DNA from: Pseudomonas indica NBRC 103045
GTDB lineage: Bacteria > Pseudomonadota > Gammaproteobacteria > Pseudomonadales > Pseudomonadaceae
Direction: 5' to 3'
Assembly (NCBI RefSeq): GCF_002091635.1
Contig: NZ_BDAC01000031.1
Span: forward strand, 1-52,040
DNA: 52,040 nucleotides
The notes beneath the pieces were generated by a model. That model was given only the letters and a program-made list of their open reading frames with translations, did not search any database and had not been told where the DNA came from. Within the stretch, counting starts at the first letter, position 1. Every line of letters begins with the position of its first letter. Positions 51,884 to 52,040 of this stretch are shown piece by piece. The position numbers and the translations under genes were made by a program.

Positions 51884-52040
51884 TAATGCTGTTCACTTAA
51901 GCATTTGAGTCCAAGCCGGGGTTTCTAGAAAATCCGATACCAGCTCTCTGGTATCGGATTTTTTATGCCTATTCAGCAGCAATTGCTCGACCTCGGCGAT
52001 CTCTTCAACTTTTCCGATCTGAGTACCTTCACCCAAAACA
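51884..52040 (+). mobile_element. IS4-family-like insertion sequence, left end (continues beyond window)
   Basis: From about 51884 (taatgctgttcacttaag) the sequence leaves the core composition. A 12-bp perfect hairpin aatccgatacca / tggtatcggatt (51931-51960) with a T-run sits just before ATG 51965. The open frame reads MPIQQQLLDLGDLFNFSDLS and on to the window edge, resembling the N-terminus of IS4-family transposases (from memory). The other end and target duplication are outside the window. Confidence 0.6.
51965..52040 (+). CDS. Transposase, IS4 family, N-terminal fragment (cut by window end)
   Basis: Only 25 codons are in the window, without a stop: MPIQQQLLDLGDLFNFSDLS then TFTQN. The hairpin with T-run just upstream would stop outside transcription from reaching the gene, a common IS device. 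The family call depends on a short N-terminus. Confidence 0.55.
   Translation, partial: MPIQQQLLDLGDLFNFSDLSTFTQN

Overview
The window is a high-GC Pseudomonas chromosome segment. Its core gene order (purE-purK, adhA, LysR-aspA, MocR, pycA-pycB with pycR, hexR-like/zwf-like pair, trhP, GGDEF/EAL gene, uvrD) is the order I recall from the end of the P. aeruginosa chromosome, so a member of the P. aeruginosa group (for example the nitroreducens/citronellolis branch) is likely; the species is an inference. No rRNA, tRNA or CRISPR array was found.

Layout. 1-2784: an AT-rich accessory block with a GH19-type peptidoglycan hydrolase cut by the window edge, two exported proteins and a frameshifted LprI-like lysozyme inhibitor; this looks like an antibacterial effector/immunity cluster. 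2926-5994: a structured element, a small leader ORF and a DUF3077 gene, then an AbiEi/AbiEii-like pair inserted so that the DUF3077 3' part and its hairpin are present on both sides (about 98 % identical over 234 bp). 5980-30008: mostly core metabolism: UDG-like enzyme, DUF3299, stress membrane protein, solute-binding protein, purEK, adhA, aspA with a dicarboxylate and an alanine/glycine symporter, a MocR/PaiB/GNAT group, an SbtA/SbtB-like bicarbonate transporter pair next to pyruvate carboxylase, and a HexR-like regulator with a zwf paralogue preceded by a good HexR-type box.

30227-40056: a type VI secretion module: sigma-54-type promoter, hcp, vgrG, DUF4123 adaptor and a 1594-residue RHS protein whose AT-rich tip resembles HYD1-type ADP-ribosyltransferase toxins, followed by an immunity candidate and three further small AT-rich genes that look like a store of orphan immunity genes. 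The vgrG gene carries an in-frame copy of an intergenic repeat also seen at 6724-6757. 40470-41911: a small acidic protein resembling CesT-type type III chaperones followed by a class I methyltransferase with a Ser/Ala-rich N-terminus, a candidate new chaperone/effector pair.

42200-51847 returns to core genes (trhP, a PAS-GGDEF-EAL protein, uvrD, a TRAP-type solute-binding lipoprotein, a TetR regulator, a Tim44-like protein). The right edge enters an IS4-family-like insertion sequence that appears to have split the terminator after the Tim44-like gene. Three copies of one REP-type palindromic repeat (21285, 41946, 50112) and one 170-bp MITE-like element (11586-11755) lie between genes. The most interesting items are the DUF3077-flanked AbiE-like insertion, the repeat inside vgrG, the RHS tip with its immunity array, and the chaperone/methyltransferase pair.
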